64,000 nt of DNA from contig JADKAJ010000005.1 in the NCBI GenBank assembly GCA_016719165.1, positions 186,001 through 250,000 on the forward strand, given 5' to 3'. Shown piece after piece: positions 25,649 to 33,833 of the stretch. The notes under the pieces are model-generated. The model was not told the DNA's origin. It saw only the letters and a list, made by a program, of their open reading frames with translations, and searched no databases. This DNA comes from Chitinophagaceae bacterium (GTDB lineage Bacteria > Bacteroidota > Bacteroidia > Chitinophagales > Chitinophagaceae). The number at the start of each line of letters is the position of its first letter. Within the stretch, counting starts at the first letter, position 1. The translations under genes were made by a program, and so were the position numbers.

Positions 25649-27301
25649 ATGAAACAAGCACTATATAAAATATTCTTTCTCAGTGTTGGGATTTTTTCTG
25701 TTGGGATTTCATTTGCACAGAAGGATACAACTAAGAGTGGCGGTGTAACCATTGTATCCAGTTTTAAACCAGTATTGCGGGAAGCCGCCAAAATAAATTT
25801 TAATGCTTCTCCGCCTGCAGCAGATACTACAAAAGCAAAACTCAATTACGATATTCCGAACCAGAATCTTTTATTGGGCTACCAGCCCGGCTCCTTAAAA
25901 CCATTGGCTTTATCCATAGATTCTGTAGTAAAGTTTGATAACAGCAGTTATATAAAAGCCGGATTTGGAAGTCTGCGTACTCCTTATGTACAGGCAGGTA
26001 TCAGCTTTGGAGATGGCGAAACGGCCGGTTTAAATATATATGCCAAACATGTGGCATCCGAAAGCAAAAGGGATTTTCAAAAATTCAGCAGTACCAATGT
26101 GCGGCTGTCCGGTTATTTTAAATCGGGTAATAACCTGCAATGGGATGCCGGTTTGGGTATGAAGCGGGACAGGACTTATAAATATGGTTACCTGCCGGCA
26201 ACTTTAGTTTTCCCAACTGATTCATTGAAACAAAGTTTTCAAACCATCAGTGGCAGGATTGCTTTTCATAATATCAATAAAACAGAATTCGGACTGACTT
26301 ATGCGCCGGAAATCAAGATTGATGTATTTTCAGATAACCTTAAGAATAGTGAGAGTAATACAATTGTAAATGCACCGTTGCAAAAGACTATTGGAAAAGA
26401 ATTTGCAGTGAACCTGGGAATTACTTTCGATCTTACCCGCTTCTCTCCGGAAAATAAAACAGCTGTCAATAATACGATGTATTATATCTCACCATCGGTA
26501 TTGTATAAAACATCGCAGATCAATGCACAGGTGGGCATCCGTCCATCCTGGGATAACGGCAAGTTTAAAATGTTCCCGAACATTTTGGCTGACATCAGTA
26601 CAACCGATAAACGATTCACTTTCCAGGCAGGATGGACAGGGTATATCCGTAAAACGACTTACCAGTACCTGGCCGGACAAAACCCCTGGTTGTGGTTGCC
26701 GGGGACATTACGCAATACCTGGATAGAGGAAAGATTTGCCGGATTTAAAGGTACTGCCGGGGATCATTTTAGTTATGCAGCGAAAGTGGGTTTCAATAAA
26801 CTGAATAATCAACCATTGTTCATCAATGATACAAGTGCTGCAGGTGACGGGAAATCGTTTAACGTGGTATATGAAGATAAAATGAATGTGGTTAATTTTT
26901 CCGGTGAGTTTGGCTATAATGCAGGGGAGAAATTCTCTATGATCACCGGGTTGATATTTAATCAATTCTCCGGCTTTCAGTCACAAGCAAAAGCATGGGG
27001 GATGATACCGCTGGAACTAAAAACCAATTTAAGACTGCAAATCATAAAAGATTTGTGGCTGAAGACTGATCTGTTTGCCTGGAGTGGCTCCAAATACCTG
27101 AAAAAAGATAATACGCCGGGTAAACTTGACGGTGCCTTTGATCTGAATGCCGGCCTTGAATTCAAGATCACAAAAAACATCAATTTGTGGACGCAGTTCA
27201 ATAATTTATTCAATAAAGAATACCAGCGCTGGAACCAATATCCTGTTTACGGGTTCAACTTTGTCGGCGGAGTCGTATTTTCGTTCGACCAAAAGAACTG
27301 A
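25649..27301 (+). CDS. Outer-membrane beta-barrel protein, TonB-receptor-like
   Basis: 550 residues with a signal peptide (MKQALYKIFFLSVGIFSVGISFAQ). There is no recognisable plug domain: after a short linker (TTKSGGVTIVSSFKPVLREAAKINF) the sequence is beta-strand repeats. The C-terminal end INLWTQFNNLFNKEYQRWNQYPVYGFNFVGGVVFSF is like the last strands of TonB-dependent receptors. It probably forms a 14-16 strand barrel rather than a full receptor. Its stop overlaps the next ATG (TGATG). Confidence 0.83.
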   Translation: MKQALYKIFFLSVGIFSVGISFAQKDTTKSGGVTIVSSFKPVLREAAKINFNASPPAADTTKAKLNYDIPNQNLLLGYQPGSLKPLALSIDSVVKFDNSSYIKAGFGSLRTPYVQAGISFGDGETAGLNIYAKHVASESKRDFQKFSSTNVRLSGYFKSGNNLQWDAGLGMKRDRTYKYGYLPATLVFPTDSLKQSFQTISGRIAFHNINKTEFGLTYAPEIKIDVFSDNLKNSESNTIVNAPLQKTIGKEFAVNLGITFDLTRFSPENKTAVNNTMYYISPSVLYKTSQINAQVGIRPSWDNGKFKMFPNILADISTTDKRFTFQAGWTGYIRKTTYQYLAGQNPWLWLPGTLRNTWIEERFAGFKGTAGDHFSYAAKVGFNKLNNQPLFINDTSAAGDGKSFNVVYEDKMNVVNFSGEFGYNAGEKFSMITGLIFNQFSGFQSQAKAWGMIPLELKTNLRLQIIKDLWLKTDLFAWSGSKYLKKDNTPGKLDGAFDLNAGLEFKITKNINLWTQFNNLFNKEYQRWNQYPVYGFNFVGGVVFSFDQKN

Positions 27302-27948
27302 TGATGTACTCAGAACTGTATCAATATCTCATTCAGCATAAACAATTACCGGTGCCGGGTATCGGCACTTTTTTATTGGAAAGAAAAGCTGCAACCATCA
27401 ATTTCCCTGAGAAAAGGATTGATCCACCAACTTATACCATTTCTCTTCAATCATTATTGAACACTCCATCCAATAGTTTTTTTAACTGGCTTGGTGCCGC
27501 TTTGCATGTGTCAGACAGGGATGCAGTTATTCGATTTAATGATTTTGCATTTGATCTGAAAAAACAAATTACTGGTGGTGATATTATTAACTGGAGTGGG
27601 GTAGGACAATTGAGCAAAGGGTTAGGTGGTGATGTAAAGTTCGTTCCCCTGGATTGCCAAAATTCACTGGAGACATTCGTTCCGGCCGATAAAGTGGTAA
27701 GGGAGAAAGCCGAACATATGGTGAGGGTAGGTGAAGACGAAAGGACATCTGCCGAGATGACTGAATATTTTAATCAGCCGGAAGCAGCAACATCGTATTG
27801 GTGGGCTTATGCATTGGTGGTGGCGGTTCTTTCAGTGATATTTATAGGCTGGTATTTTTCCAAACATGGTGTTGATATTTCTTCAGCAGCTAATGGAAAG
27901 AGATTGATACCGGCAGAGACAATTGATACCCGAAAGGTATTGCCATAG
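27301..27948 (+). CDS. HU-CCDC81-like protein with one membrane helix
   Basis: 215 residues. The first 75 (ELYQYLIQHKQLPVPGIGTFLLERKAATINFPEKRIDPP) show a HU/IHF-like fold of the CCDC81 type known from Bacteroidota; it may bind DNA or protein. Residues 75-140 form a second similar half (IRFNDFAFDLKKQITGGDIINWSGVGQLSKG). A single helix at about 175-190 (WWAYALVVAVLSVIFIGWYF) and a short tail follow. The topology suggests the HU-like part is cytoplasmic and anchored in the inner membrane. The second codon is also ATG, so the start may be 27304. Confidence 0.78.
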   Translation: MMYSELYQYLIQHKQLPVPGIGTFLLERKAATINFPEKRIDPPTYTISLQSLLNTPSNSFFNWLGAALHVSDRDAVIRFNDFAFDLKKQITGGDIINWSGVGQLSKGLGGDVKFVPLDCQNSLETFVPADKVVREKAEHMVRVGEDERTSAEMTEYFNQPEAATSYWWAYALVVAVLSVIFIGWYFSKHGVDISSAANGKRLIPAETIDTRKVLP

Positions 27949-27997
27949 TTTTTCCTTCTTATTTAATCATTTTGATTTTACTTTGCTGCTTTCTGTT

Positions 27998-28894
27998 ATG
28001 AAAGAGCTCATACATTATACTCATTGCCCTGTTTGTGGTTCTGCTGATATTGTAAATATCCTGGCTGCAAAAGATCATACGGTAAGCGGTGAGACCTTTA
28101 AAGTGGCTGGCTGTAATGCCTGTAGTTTTCATTTTACACAGGATGTCCCGGATGCCGCCTCTATTTCTCCCTATTACAAATCGGAAAATTATATTTCCCA
28201 TACAAATACTTCAAAGGGATTAATCAATAGTCTGTATCAATCGGTAAGGAAAAGGACTTTGAAGCAAAAAAGGAAACTGATTGAGAGAGTGGCTGGTATT
28301 ACCAAAGGAAATCTGTTGGATGTTGGAAGCGGAACCGGTGCTTTTGCCGGTGAGATGAAGAAGAATGGCTGGAGTGTAACCGGTCTTGAACCGGATGAAG
28401 ATGCCAGAAACGTTGCGAAACAATCATTTGGCGTTGACCTGTCGGATATCAGGGGCTTTTATGAATTACCAAATGAGACATTTGATGCGATCACTCTCTG
28501 GCATGTATTGGAACATGTGCATGACCTGCAGGGATATATGGCCAAACTGCAACTGTTATTGAAAGATAATGGGAAAATATTCATTGCAGTTCCAAACTAT
28601 ACATCGAAGGATGCTTCTGTCTATAAAGAATACTGGGCTGCTTATGATGTACCAAGGCATCTGTATCATTTCTCCCCGCAATCGATGAAGGTGCTGATAG
28701 AAAAACACGGAATGAAACTGCTCCAATACAAACCAATGTGGTACGACAGTTTTTATGTTTCTATGCTGAGCAGTAAATACAAGAACGGGAAAACAAACCT
28801 GGTCGCTGCTTTTTTCAATGGACTGCTTTCAAACTTCGGGGCCTCAGCTGATGTGAAAAGATGCAGTTCAGTGATCTATATCATAGGTAAGTAG
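27998..28894 (+). CDS. Class I SAM-dependent methyltransferase with N-terminal zinc ribbon
   Basis: 298 residues from the ATG at 27998 (MKELIHYTHCPVCGSADI); a start at 27923 was rejected because it would lie in the HU gene. CPVC and CNAC give a four-Cys zinc ribbon. The methyltransferase part has LLDVGSGTGAFAGEMKKNGWSVTGLEPDEDA (motif I) and ITLWHVLEHVHDL. Such proteins often modify cell-envelope sugars or lipids. The stop directly abuts the stop of the glutaminyl cyclase gene on the other strand. Confidence 0.87.
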   Translation: MKELIHYTHCPVCGSADIVNILAAKDHTVSGETFKVAGCNACSFHFTQDVPDAASISPYYKSENYISHTNTSKGLINSLYQSVRKRTLKQKRKLIERVAGITKGNLLDVGSGTGAFAGEMKKNGWSVTGLEPDEDARNVAKQSFGVDLSDIRGFYELPNETFDAITLWHVLEHVHDLQGYMAKLQLLLKDNGKIFIAVPNYTSKDASVYKEYWAAYDVPRHLYHFSPQSMKVLIEKHGMKLLQYKPMWYDSFYVSMLSSKYKNGKTNLVAAFFNGLLSNFGASADVKRCSSVIYIIGK

Positions 28895-29683
28895 TTATTG
28901 ACCAAACTGTACTTCGTATAATTCTGGCCACCATTTCCCGGTAATATATATTTTTTTGGCTGTAGCATCGTAAGCAATACCATTGGGTACTTCGGCATCG
29001 GGGTCAATGGCTTTTATACGGTCCCACATTTGTGTAAGATCAGCTTTGGCTATTATTTCGCCGGTGCCGGGATTGATCTTAAAAATATAAGGATAAGTGT
29101 ATTGATTGGCATACACATAACCATCAATGTATTCCAGTTCATTGAGGTTAAATGAAGGACTGCCGGCTTCTGTTACTGTCTGTGTTTTTACCAGTTTAAA
29201 GGAGGATGGCTCATAATAAAACAGGTCACCACTGCCATTGCTTGCAATAAGGTTTTTGCCATCTGTTGTTAATCCCCATCCTTCAATTTCTATCGGGAAT
29301 TCCTTGATTTTTTTAAAATCTTTTAATAAATAAACGAAAACAGTTTTTTCTTTCCAGGTTAACTGGTAAATGGTGTCATTTAAAATGGTGACACCTTCTC
29401 CAAAAAATTTCTTGTCAAGAGATATTTCCTGTAAACTCTTCCCGGTTTTTAAATCAACCTTTTTTAATTTGGATTTTCCATAATTGCCTGTTCCTTCATA
29501 CATCACTCCGTTATAGATCAGCAATCCCTGGGTGTAAGAAGAGGTGTCATGCGGATATGTGGCCACTATTGAGTAACTCATACTTTTGGGAGCATTTGCC
29601 GGAGGAGTAACAGTTCCTGGTTTGTCTTCATTTTTACAGGCCACAAAAAAAGAAAGAGTGGCGATAAGAAATATTTTCTTCAT
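28895..29683 (-). CDS. Glutaminyl-peptide cyclotransferase lipoprotein
   Basis: 262 residues. A lipobox FVACKN after a short signal (MKKIFLIATLSFFVAC) anchors it. The beta-propeller pattern of plant-type glutaminyl cyclases is clear: YPHDTSSYTQGLLIYNGVMYEGTGNYGKSKLKKVDLKTGK, FGEGVTILNDTIYQLTWKEKTVFVY and FNLNELEYIDGYVYANQY, then PNGIAYDATAKKIYITGKWWPELYEV. It forms N-terminal pyroglutamate on exported proteins in the periplasm. T9SS cargo of this phylum often begins with pyroglutamate, so the enzyme is expected here. Confidence 0.9.
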   Translation of the reverse strand: MKKIFLIATLSFFVACKNEDKPGTVTPPANAPKSMSYSIVATYPHDTSSYTQGLLIYNGVMYEGTGNYGKSKLKKVDLKTGKSLQEISLDKKFFGEGVTILNDTIYQLTWKEKTVFVYLLKDFKKIKEFPIEIEGWGLTTDGKNLIASNGSGDLFYYEPSSFKLVKTQTVTEAGSPSFNLNELEYIDGYVYANQYTYPYIFKINPGTGEIIAKADLTQMWDRIKAIDPDAEVPNGIAYDATAKKIYITGKWWPELYEVQFGQ

Positions 29684-29704
29684 TTGCTTATATATAGATT
29701 CTTA

Positions 29705-29712
29705 CAAAAGTA
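29705..29712 (-). promoter_or_regulatory. -7 box of the glutaminyl cyclase gene
   Basis: TACTTTTG on the minus strand matches TAnnTTTG exactly. The transcription start would be near 29698, about 15 bases before the ATG at 29683. The -33 element is not clear. The remaining intergenic DNA to 29980 holds no gene that I can support. Confidence 0.55.
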
Positions 29713-29980
29713 AGTACTGGTAACGGTTTTAGCTGTTAAAGCTTATTGAATAGCAGGTAAGAATAGGGAAAATACGGTATGTACAGGTATAGGATTTCTG
29801 GATTTTAATATTATCTTTAAGCTTCTAACCTTGTCCGGCGAAAGTTTAATCCCCTAAATCGTATCCCTGAATCGCCTTTTTAGTATTTCCCAATAGTCCC
29901 TATACTGTTTCCAATCCAAATGAATGACTCATGGTTGTTATATTATTGCCGTGCCCTGATGTATAAAATGATTTGGAACT

Positions 29981-31207
29981 ATGAAGGCGGGAGTGAACAT
30001 TATTTTCCTTTTACTGGGATTAATCAGTAATCAGCTTATTGCACAAATGAATTGTGTAACTTCTTCCTATGCACAGGAAAAGCTAAAGAACAATCCTGCA
30101 TTAAATAATAGTATAAACGGGATAGAACGATTTACCAGGCTTGTATTGGAAAATAGCTCTGCCAGTCGCATTGAAAGCGGTGTTATTAAAATCCCCGTGG
30201 TAATTCATAACCTTTATCATACACCGGGAGAAAAGATATCAGATGCGCAGGTAGCCAGCCAGTTAGAATTGCTGAATAAATGTTTTCGGAGAAAAAATGC
30301 CGACTCTGTCAATACGCCTGCAGTATTTAAAGGATTGGCTGCCGATTGTGAAATAGAGTTTCAATTGGCTACTTCAGATCCCCGTAAAAGATCAACCACC
30401 GGTATTATCCGTAAATACACACCTGTATCAAAATGGATAATGGATGACAAAATGAAATTCTCTGCTGAAATGGGAGACGATGCCTGGGATAGTAAAAGTT
30501 ATCTGAATATCTGGGTATGTAATATGGAAAAATTTGCCGGTTATGCCAGCATGGTGGGTGGCCCGGAAGATGTTGATGGCATAGTAATGGGGATTGCAGC
30601 TTTTGGAGGTACAAATAAAACGATTGTGCATGAAACCGGGCATTGGCTGGGACTAAAGCATTTATGGGGCGATGAATACTGCGGTGATGACGGGGTAAGC
30701 GATACACCAAAGCAGGCCAGCTATACTACAGGCTGTCCAACTACTATCCGTGTTACCTGTGGCAATGGACCCACCGGTGATATGTACAACAACTACATGG
30801 ATTTTACGAATGATGCCTGCATGAACCTGTTTACTGAAGGACAGAAAGCAAGGATGAGGGCTTTGTTTGTGGGTGGGGCTGTCCGGAATTCATTACTTTC
30901 ATCTAAAGGACTGGATGCTCCATTAATATTTGAAGCACCCTTACCTGACGAAGACCCTAAATGGCTGGAGCCAAAAATGTATCCAAACCCGGCAACGAGC
31001 ACTGTCACCCTTGATCTTTCTTATGATATTCGCTGGATAGGTAAAACTATTTTTGTGACTAACCTGCATGGGCAAAGTATTATGAATGTGATGATTACGG
31101 CAAAATTTCAGCAAATTGATATAAGCCGCCTGCAACCGGGTCTTTATTTCCTTGCAGCAAAAAATGATCAGGGATTGTCTATAAAAATGAAGTTTGTAAA
31201 ACTGTAA
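29981..31207 (+). CDS. Secreted M43 (pappalysin-like) zinc metalloprotease with T9SS domain
   Basis: 408 residues. A signal peptide (MKAGVNIIFLLLGLISNQLIAQ) is followed by a propeptide-like region and the metzincin domain. VHETGHWLGLKHLWG is the HExxHxxGxxH zinc motif (His217, Glu218, His221, His227), and NYMDFTNDACMNLFTEGQKARM is the Met-turn region. The last 70 residues (MYPNPATSTVTLDL ... ISRLQPGLYFLAAKN ... MKFVKL) are a type A T9SS sorting domain that is cut off on export. It probably degrades host or environmental proteins. Confidence 0.92.
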   Translation: MKAGVNIIFLLLGLISNQLIAQMNCVTSSYAQEKLKNNPALNNSINGIERFTRLVLENSSASRIESGVIKIPVVIHNLYHTPGEKISDAQVASQLELLNKCFRRKNADSVNTPAVFKGLAADCEIEFQLATSDPRKRSTTGIIRKYTPVSKWIMDDKMKFSAEMGDDAWDSKSYLNIWVCNMEKFAGYASMVGGPEDVDGIVMGIAAFGGTNKTIVHETGHWLGLKHLWGDEYCGDDGVSDTPKQASYTTGCPTTIRVTCGNGPTGDMYNNYMDFTNDACMNLFTEGQKARMRALFVGGAVRNSLLSSKGLDAPLIFEAPLPDEDPKWLEPKMYPNPATSTVTLDLSYDIRWIGKTIFVTNLHGQSIMNVMITAKFQQIDISRLQPGLYFLAAKNDQGLSIKMKFVKL

Positions 31208-31243
31208 AGTCGCGACCAAAATATATACTAACGGCAAGCAAAG

Positions 31244-31277
31244 AGTCGTCTCGTGTAAAGCAAGACGGCTTTTTTTT
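31244..31277 (+). terminator. Terminator of the M43 protease gene
   Basis: AGTCGTCT (31244-31251) and AGACGGCT (31263-31270) form an 8-bp stem (one T-G pair) followed by seven Ts. It lies 37 bases after the stop codon. Confidence 0.75.
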
Positions 31278-31304
31278 ATGTAGGTATTATGAGCACTAAA
31301 ATGT

Positions 31305-31339
31305 AAAAAGGATTACCAGTTGCCCGGTAATCCTTTTTT
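31305..31339. terminator. Bidirectional terminator (M43 / lpdA)
   Basis: AAAAAGGATTACC (31305-31317) and GGTAATCCTTTTT (31326-31338) form a perfect 13-bp stem with an 8-base loop. The T and A runs serve both directions. It lies 20 bases after the lpdA stop (minus strand). Confidence 0.85.
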
Positions 31340-31358
31340 ATCCTTGTACTAATTAAGT

Positions 31359-32762
31359 TTAGATATGAATAGCTTCTCCATAGGCCACTTCAATGGCATC
31401 TTTAATGCTTTCGCTGATGGTCGGGTGGGGGTGGATCGCATTTAGTACTTCATGGTAAGTGGTTTCTAATTTACGGGCTGTAACGGTCTCTGCAATTAAT
31501 TCCGTTACATTATATCCGATCATATGAGTGCCCAGCCATTCACCGTATTTAGCATCGAATATTACTTTGATAAATCCTTCAGTATGACCGGCTGCAGAAG
31601 CTTTGCCGCTTGCACTCAATGGGAACTTACCTACTTTAATATCATAGCCGGCATCTTTAGCTTGTTTTTCCGTATAGCCAACAGATGCGATCTCAGGCAC
31701 ACAGTAAGTACAGCCAGGGATGTTATTATAATCAATAGCTTCAGGTTGATGATGATACTTCTTTTCATTGTAAGCTATAGCTTCCACACATACAATTCCT
31801 TCCTTGCTTGCAACGTGGGCCAGTGCCTGTCCGGGTGAGCAGTCGCCAATAGCATAAATACCGGGCACATTCGATTGCCCGTATTTGTCAACCATGATAC
31901 GTCCTTTATCAGTTTTGATACCCAATTCTTCTAATCCAATACCTTCGATATTGGCAGACACTCCCACAGCACTTAACAATACATCAGCCTCCAGCTCCAC
32001 TTCGCCTGTTGCCGTTTTTACTTTTGCTTTTACCCCATTTCCTGAAGTATCAACAGCGGTTACTTCACTGCTTGTCATGATACTAATACCATTCTTTTTG
32101 TATTGTTTCTCGAGCTCTTTGGAGATTTCTTCATCTTCCACAGGGACAATGCGGGGCAAAAACTCAACGATAGTCACTTTTGTACCCATACTGTTGTAGA
32201 AATAAGCAAACTCAACTCCGATAGCACCACTGCCCACCACGATCATTGACTTAGGCATTTGAGGTAACACCATTGCTTCGCGGTATCCGATGATCTTTTT
32301 CCCGTCGATTGGCATAGTAGGTAATTGACGGCTGCGTCCACCGGTGGCGATAATGGTATGCCTGGCTTCAACAATCTGTTTCTTTCCGTCTTTATCAGTT
32401 ACTTCCAATTTCCCTTTGGAAACCAGTTTCCCAAAACCCATGATCACATCGATCTTATTTTTCTTCATCAGGAACTGTACGCCTTTGCTCATTTTATCAG
32501 CCACACCCCGGCTTCTTTTGATAACTGCTTCGAAATTGGGTGTACCGGCAGCCTCGATACCAAAGTCTTTGGCATGTTTGATATATTCATTTACCTGGGC
32601 GCTTTTCAATAAGGCCTTGGTAGGGATACAACCCCAGTTGAGACAGACGCCTCCGAGGCTTTCCTTTTCAATAATTGCTGTTTTTAAACCTAATTGAGAG
32701 GCCCGGATCGCCGCTACATAACCTCCGGGACCGCTACCAAGAACAACTACATCGTATACCAT
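31359..32762 (-). CDS. lpdA: Dihydrolipoyl dehydrogenase (E3)
   Basis: 467 residues, full length. FAD-binding GSGPGGYVAAIRA, the redox disulfide GGVCLNWGCIPTKALLKSA, NAD-binding VVGSGAIGVEFAYFYNSMG, AIGDCSPGQALAHVASKEG and C-terminal HPHPTISE (catalytic His-Glu) are all present. It reoxidises dihydrolipoamide of the 2-oxoacid dehydrogenase and glycine cleavage complexes. It could serve the E2 encoded at 15800. Confidence 0.97.
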   Translation of the reverse strand: MVYDVVVLGSGPGGYVAAIRASQLGLKTAIIEKESLGGVCLNWGCIPTKALLKSAQVNEYIKHAKDFGIEAAGTPNFEAVIKRSRGVADKMSKGVQFLMKKNKIDVIMGFGKLVSKGKLEVTDKDGKKQIVEARHTIIATGGRSRQLPTMPIDGKKIIGYREAMVLPQMPKSMIVVGSGAIGVEFAYFYNSMGTKVTIVEFLPRIVPVEDEEISKELEKQYKKNGISIMTSSEVTAVDTSGNGVKAKVKTATGEVELEADVLLSAVGVSANIEGIGLEELGIKTDKGRIMVDKYGQSNVPGIYAIGDCSPGQALAHVASKEGIVCVEAIAYNEKKYHHQPEAIDYNNIPGCTYCVPEIASVGYTEKQAKDAGYDIKVGKFPLSASGKASAAGHTEGFIKVIFDAKYGEWLGTHMIGYNVTELIAETVTARKLETTYHEVLNAIHPHPTISESIKDAIEVAYGEAIHI

Positions 32763-32776
32763 ATTCTTTATATTAA

Positions 32777-32807
32777 ATTGATAAGTTAATAAGTTGAAAA
32801 GTAATGA
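32777..32807. repeat. 8-base tandem repeat in the lpdA 5' region
   Basis: TTGATAAG, TTAATAAG and TTGAAAAG stand head to tail on the plus strand just upstream of the lpdA ATG. It resembles the heptamer arrays elsewhere in this window, with a period of eight. Confidence 0.45.
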
Positions 32808-32811
32808 GCTG

Positions 32812-32842
32812 CGAAGTTATCCGAAAACAGTCAATTGGCAAA
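32812..32842 (-). promoter_or_regulatory. Promoter of lpdA
   Basis: On the minus strand TTTG (32842-32839), a 19-base spacer and TAACTTCG (32819-32812) match the Bacteroidota -33/-7 pair with one mismatch in the -7 box. The start would be near 32806, leaving about 45 untranslated bases. Confidence 0.6.
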
Positions 32843-32974
32843 AGCGGGGTAATGCAGCAACCCGCTGAACAGGTTGATTAAGTCAGTGCTGGTTGTGCAT
32901 AAAAGCAGCAGTGCTATGGGATTTAGCTTTTAGCACAAAATCCATATGTTTGTCCCTGAAAATCAATAGGGACA
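32843..32974. other. Structured stretch between lpdA and rpmB
   Basis: Two short perfect hairpins are visible: AGCGGG/CCCGCT (32843-32848 with 32861-32866) and TGTCCCT/AGGGACA (32951-32957 with 32968-32974). Between them GTGCTA/TAGCAC (around 32911-32937) can also pair. A small RNA or 5'-leader structure is possible but no promoter for it was identified. No coding frame is supported here. Confidence 0.35.
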
Positions 32975-33024
32975 TCCTTTCCACAGGCTGTGAAGAATTT
33001 TGCCAAAAAAACAATTAATTCCGG

Positions 33025-33054
33025 TTGCTAATTGGCTGATTTCCCCTACCTTTG
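33025..33054 (+). promoter_or_regulatory. Promoter of rpmB operon
   Basis: TTG at 33025-33027, a 19-base spacer and an exact TACCTTTG at 33047-33054 make the best -33/-7 pair in the window. Transcription should start about 33060 and read through rpmB, rpmG and the DUF4295 gene. Confidence 0.7.
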
Positions 33055-33077
33055 CCGTCCCAAAATTTGTATCAATC

Positions 33078-33314
33078 ATGGCAAGAGTATGTCAGGTAAC
33101 AGGTAAAACGCCGATAGGAGGAAACAAAGTTTCTCACTCCAATATCAAAACAAAACGTCGTTTTCTGCCCAATTTGCAGAAAAAGAGATTTTACCTGGCC
33201 GAAGAAGATAAATGGATAACCTTGAAATTATCAACAACTGCACTTCGTACCATTAACAAGAATGGACTATTAAGTGTAGTAAAAGAATTGAGAGCAAAAG
33301 GCGAAAAAATCTAA
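33078..33314 (+). CDS. rpmB: Ribosomal protein bL28
   Basis: 78 residues from the ATG at 33078 (MARVCQVTGKTPIGGNKVSH). NIKTKRRFLPNLQKKRF and TALRTINKNGL are typical of bL28 of the large subunit. An in-frame ATG at 33000 lies upstream of the promoter and is not used. There is a single Cys, so this is a form without a zinc-binding site. Confidence 0.97.
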   Translation: MARVCQVTGKTPIGGNKVSHSNIKTKRRFLPNLQKKRFYLAEEDKWITLKLSTTALRTINKNGLLSVVKELRAKGEKI

Positions 33315-33335
33315 CGTATTTAAAGTTTAATAATC

Positions 33336-33518
33336 ATGGCAAAGAAAGGTAACCGTGTACAAGTAATCCTGGAATGCACTGAGCACAAAACAAGTGGTCA
33401 GCCAGGCACCAGCCGTTATATCACGGTAAAAAACAAAAAGAACAACCCGGAGCGTCTGGAGTTGAAGAAGTTCAATCCGATTTTGAAAAAAGTAACTGTT
33501 CATAAAGAAATCAAGTAA
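33336..33518 (+). CDS. rpmG: Ribosomal protein bL33
   Basis: 60 residues (MAKKGNRVQVILECTEHK...GTSRYITVKNKKNNPERLELKKFNP) of the large-subunit protein bL33. It has only one Cys, so it is the zinc-free version. The gene starts 21 bases after rpmB and 2 bases before the DUF4295 gene. Confidence 0.96.
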   Translation: MAKKGNRVQVILECTEHKTSGQPGTSRYITVKNKKNNPERLELKKFNPILKKVTVHKEIK

Positions 33519-33520
33519 TC

Positions 33521-33691
33521 ATGGCAAAAGCAGCAAAAACGGCGATCAAGAAAGACCCTAAACAGGCCGCAGAAGCAAAGAACTATACAAAAGTTATTAA
33601 AGCAGTACGCAGCCCAAAAACTGGTGCTTACACTTTTAAAGAGCAGATGGTTCACAAAGACAAAGTGAAAGACTTTCTGGCTCAGAAATAA
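33521..33691 (+). CDS. DUF4295 small ribosome-associated protein
   Basis: 56 residues, MAKAAKTAIKKDPKQAAEAK and on to SPKTGAYTFKEQMVHKDKVKDFLAQK, a short basic protein of the DUF4295 family found in Bacteroidota right after bL33. The basic composition and position suggest a ribosomal protein; from memory I believe this lineage has an extra large-subunit protein (bL38) that may be this family, but I am not certain. Its start lies 2 bases after the rpmG stop codon. Confidence 0.88.
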   Translation: MAKAAKTAIKKDPKQAAEAKNYTKVIKAVRSPKTGAYTFKEQMVHKDKVKDFLAQK

Positions 33692-33714
33692 TTCTTTGAT
33701 TGTAAAAAGATATT

Positions 33715-33750
33715 CAAAAGCTATTCGTAACCAACGGATGGCTTTTGTTG
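33715..33750 (+). terminator. Terminator of the bL28-bL33-DUF4295 operon
   Basis: CAAAAGCTATTCG (33715-33727) and CGGATGGCTTTTG (33735-33747) form 13 pairs including two G-T, followed by TTGTTT. It stands 23 bases after the DUF4295 stop and suggests that ftsY at 33834 has its own promoter. Confidence 0.65.
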
Positions 33751-33833
33751 TTTAAATTAGTGAGTGGTAAAGAGGAGACAAAAAAATCAGGTATGGTTCT
33801 CAATTGGCAGTCCATTAATAGCAAAAGTTAAGT

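Noticed and set aside
29684..29980. Possible small RNA or tRNA in the gap before the M43 protease
   Set aside because: No cloverleaf, no TTCGA-type loop and no strong hairpin could be found; only a promoter box for the minus gene.
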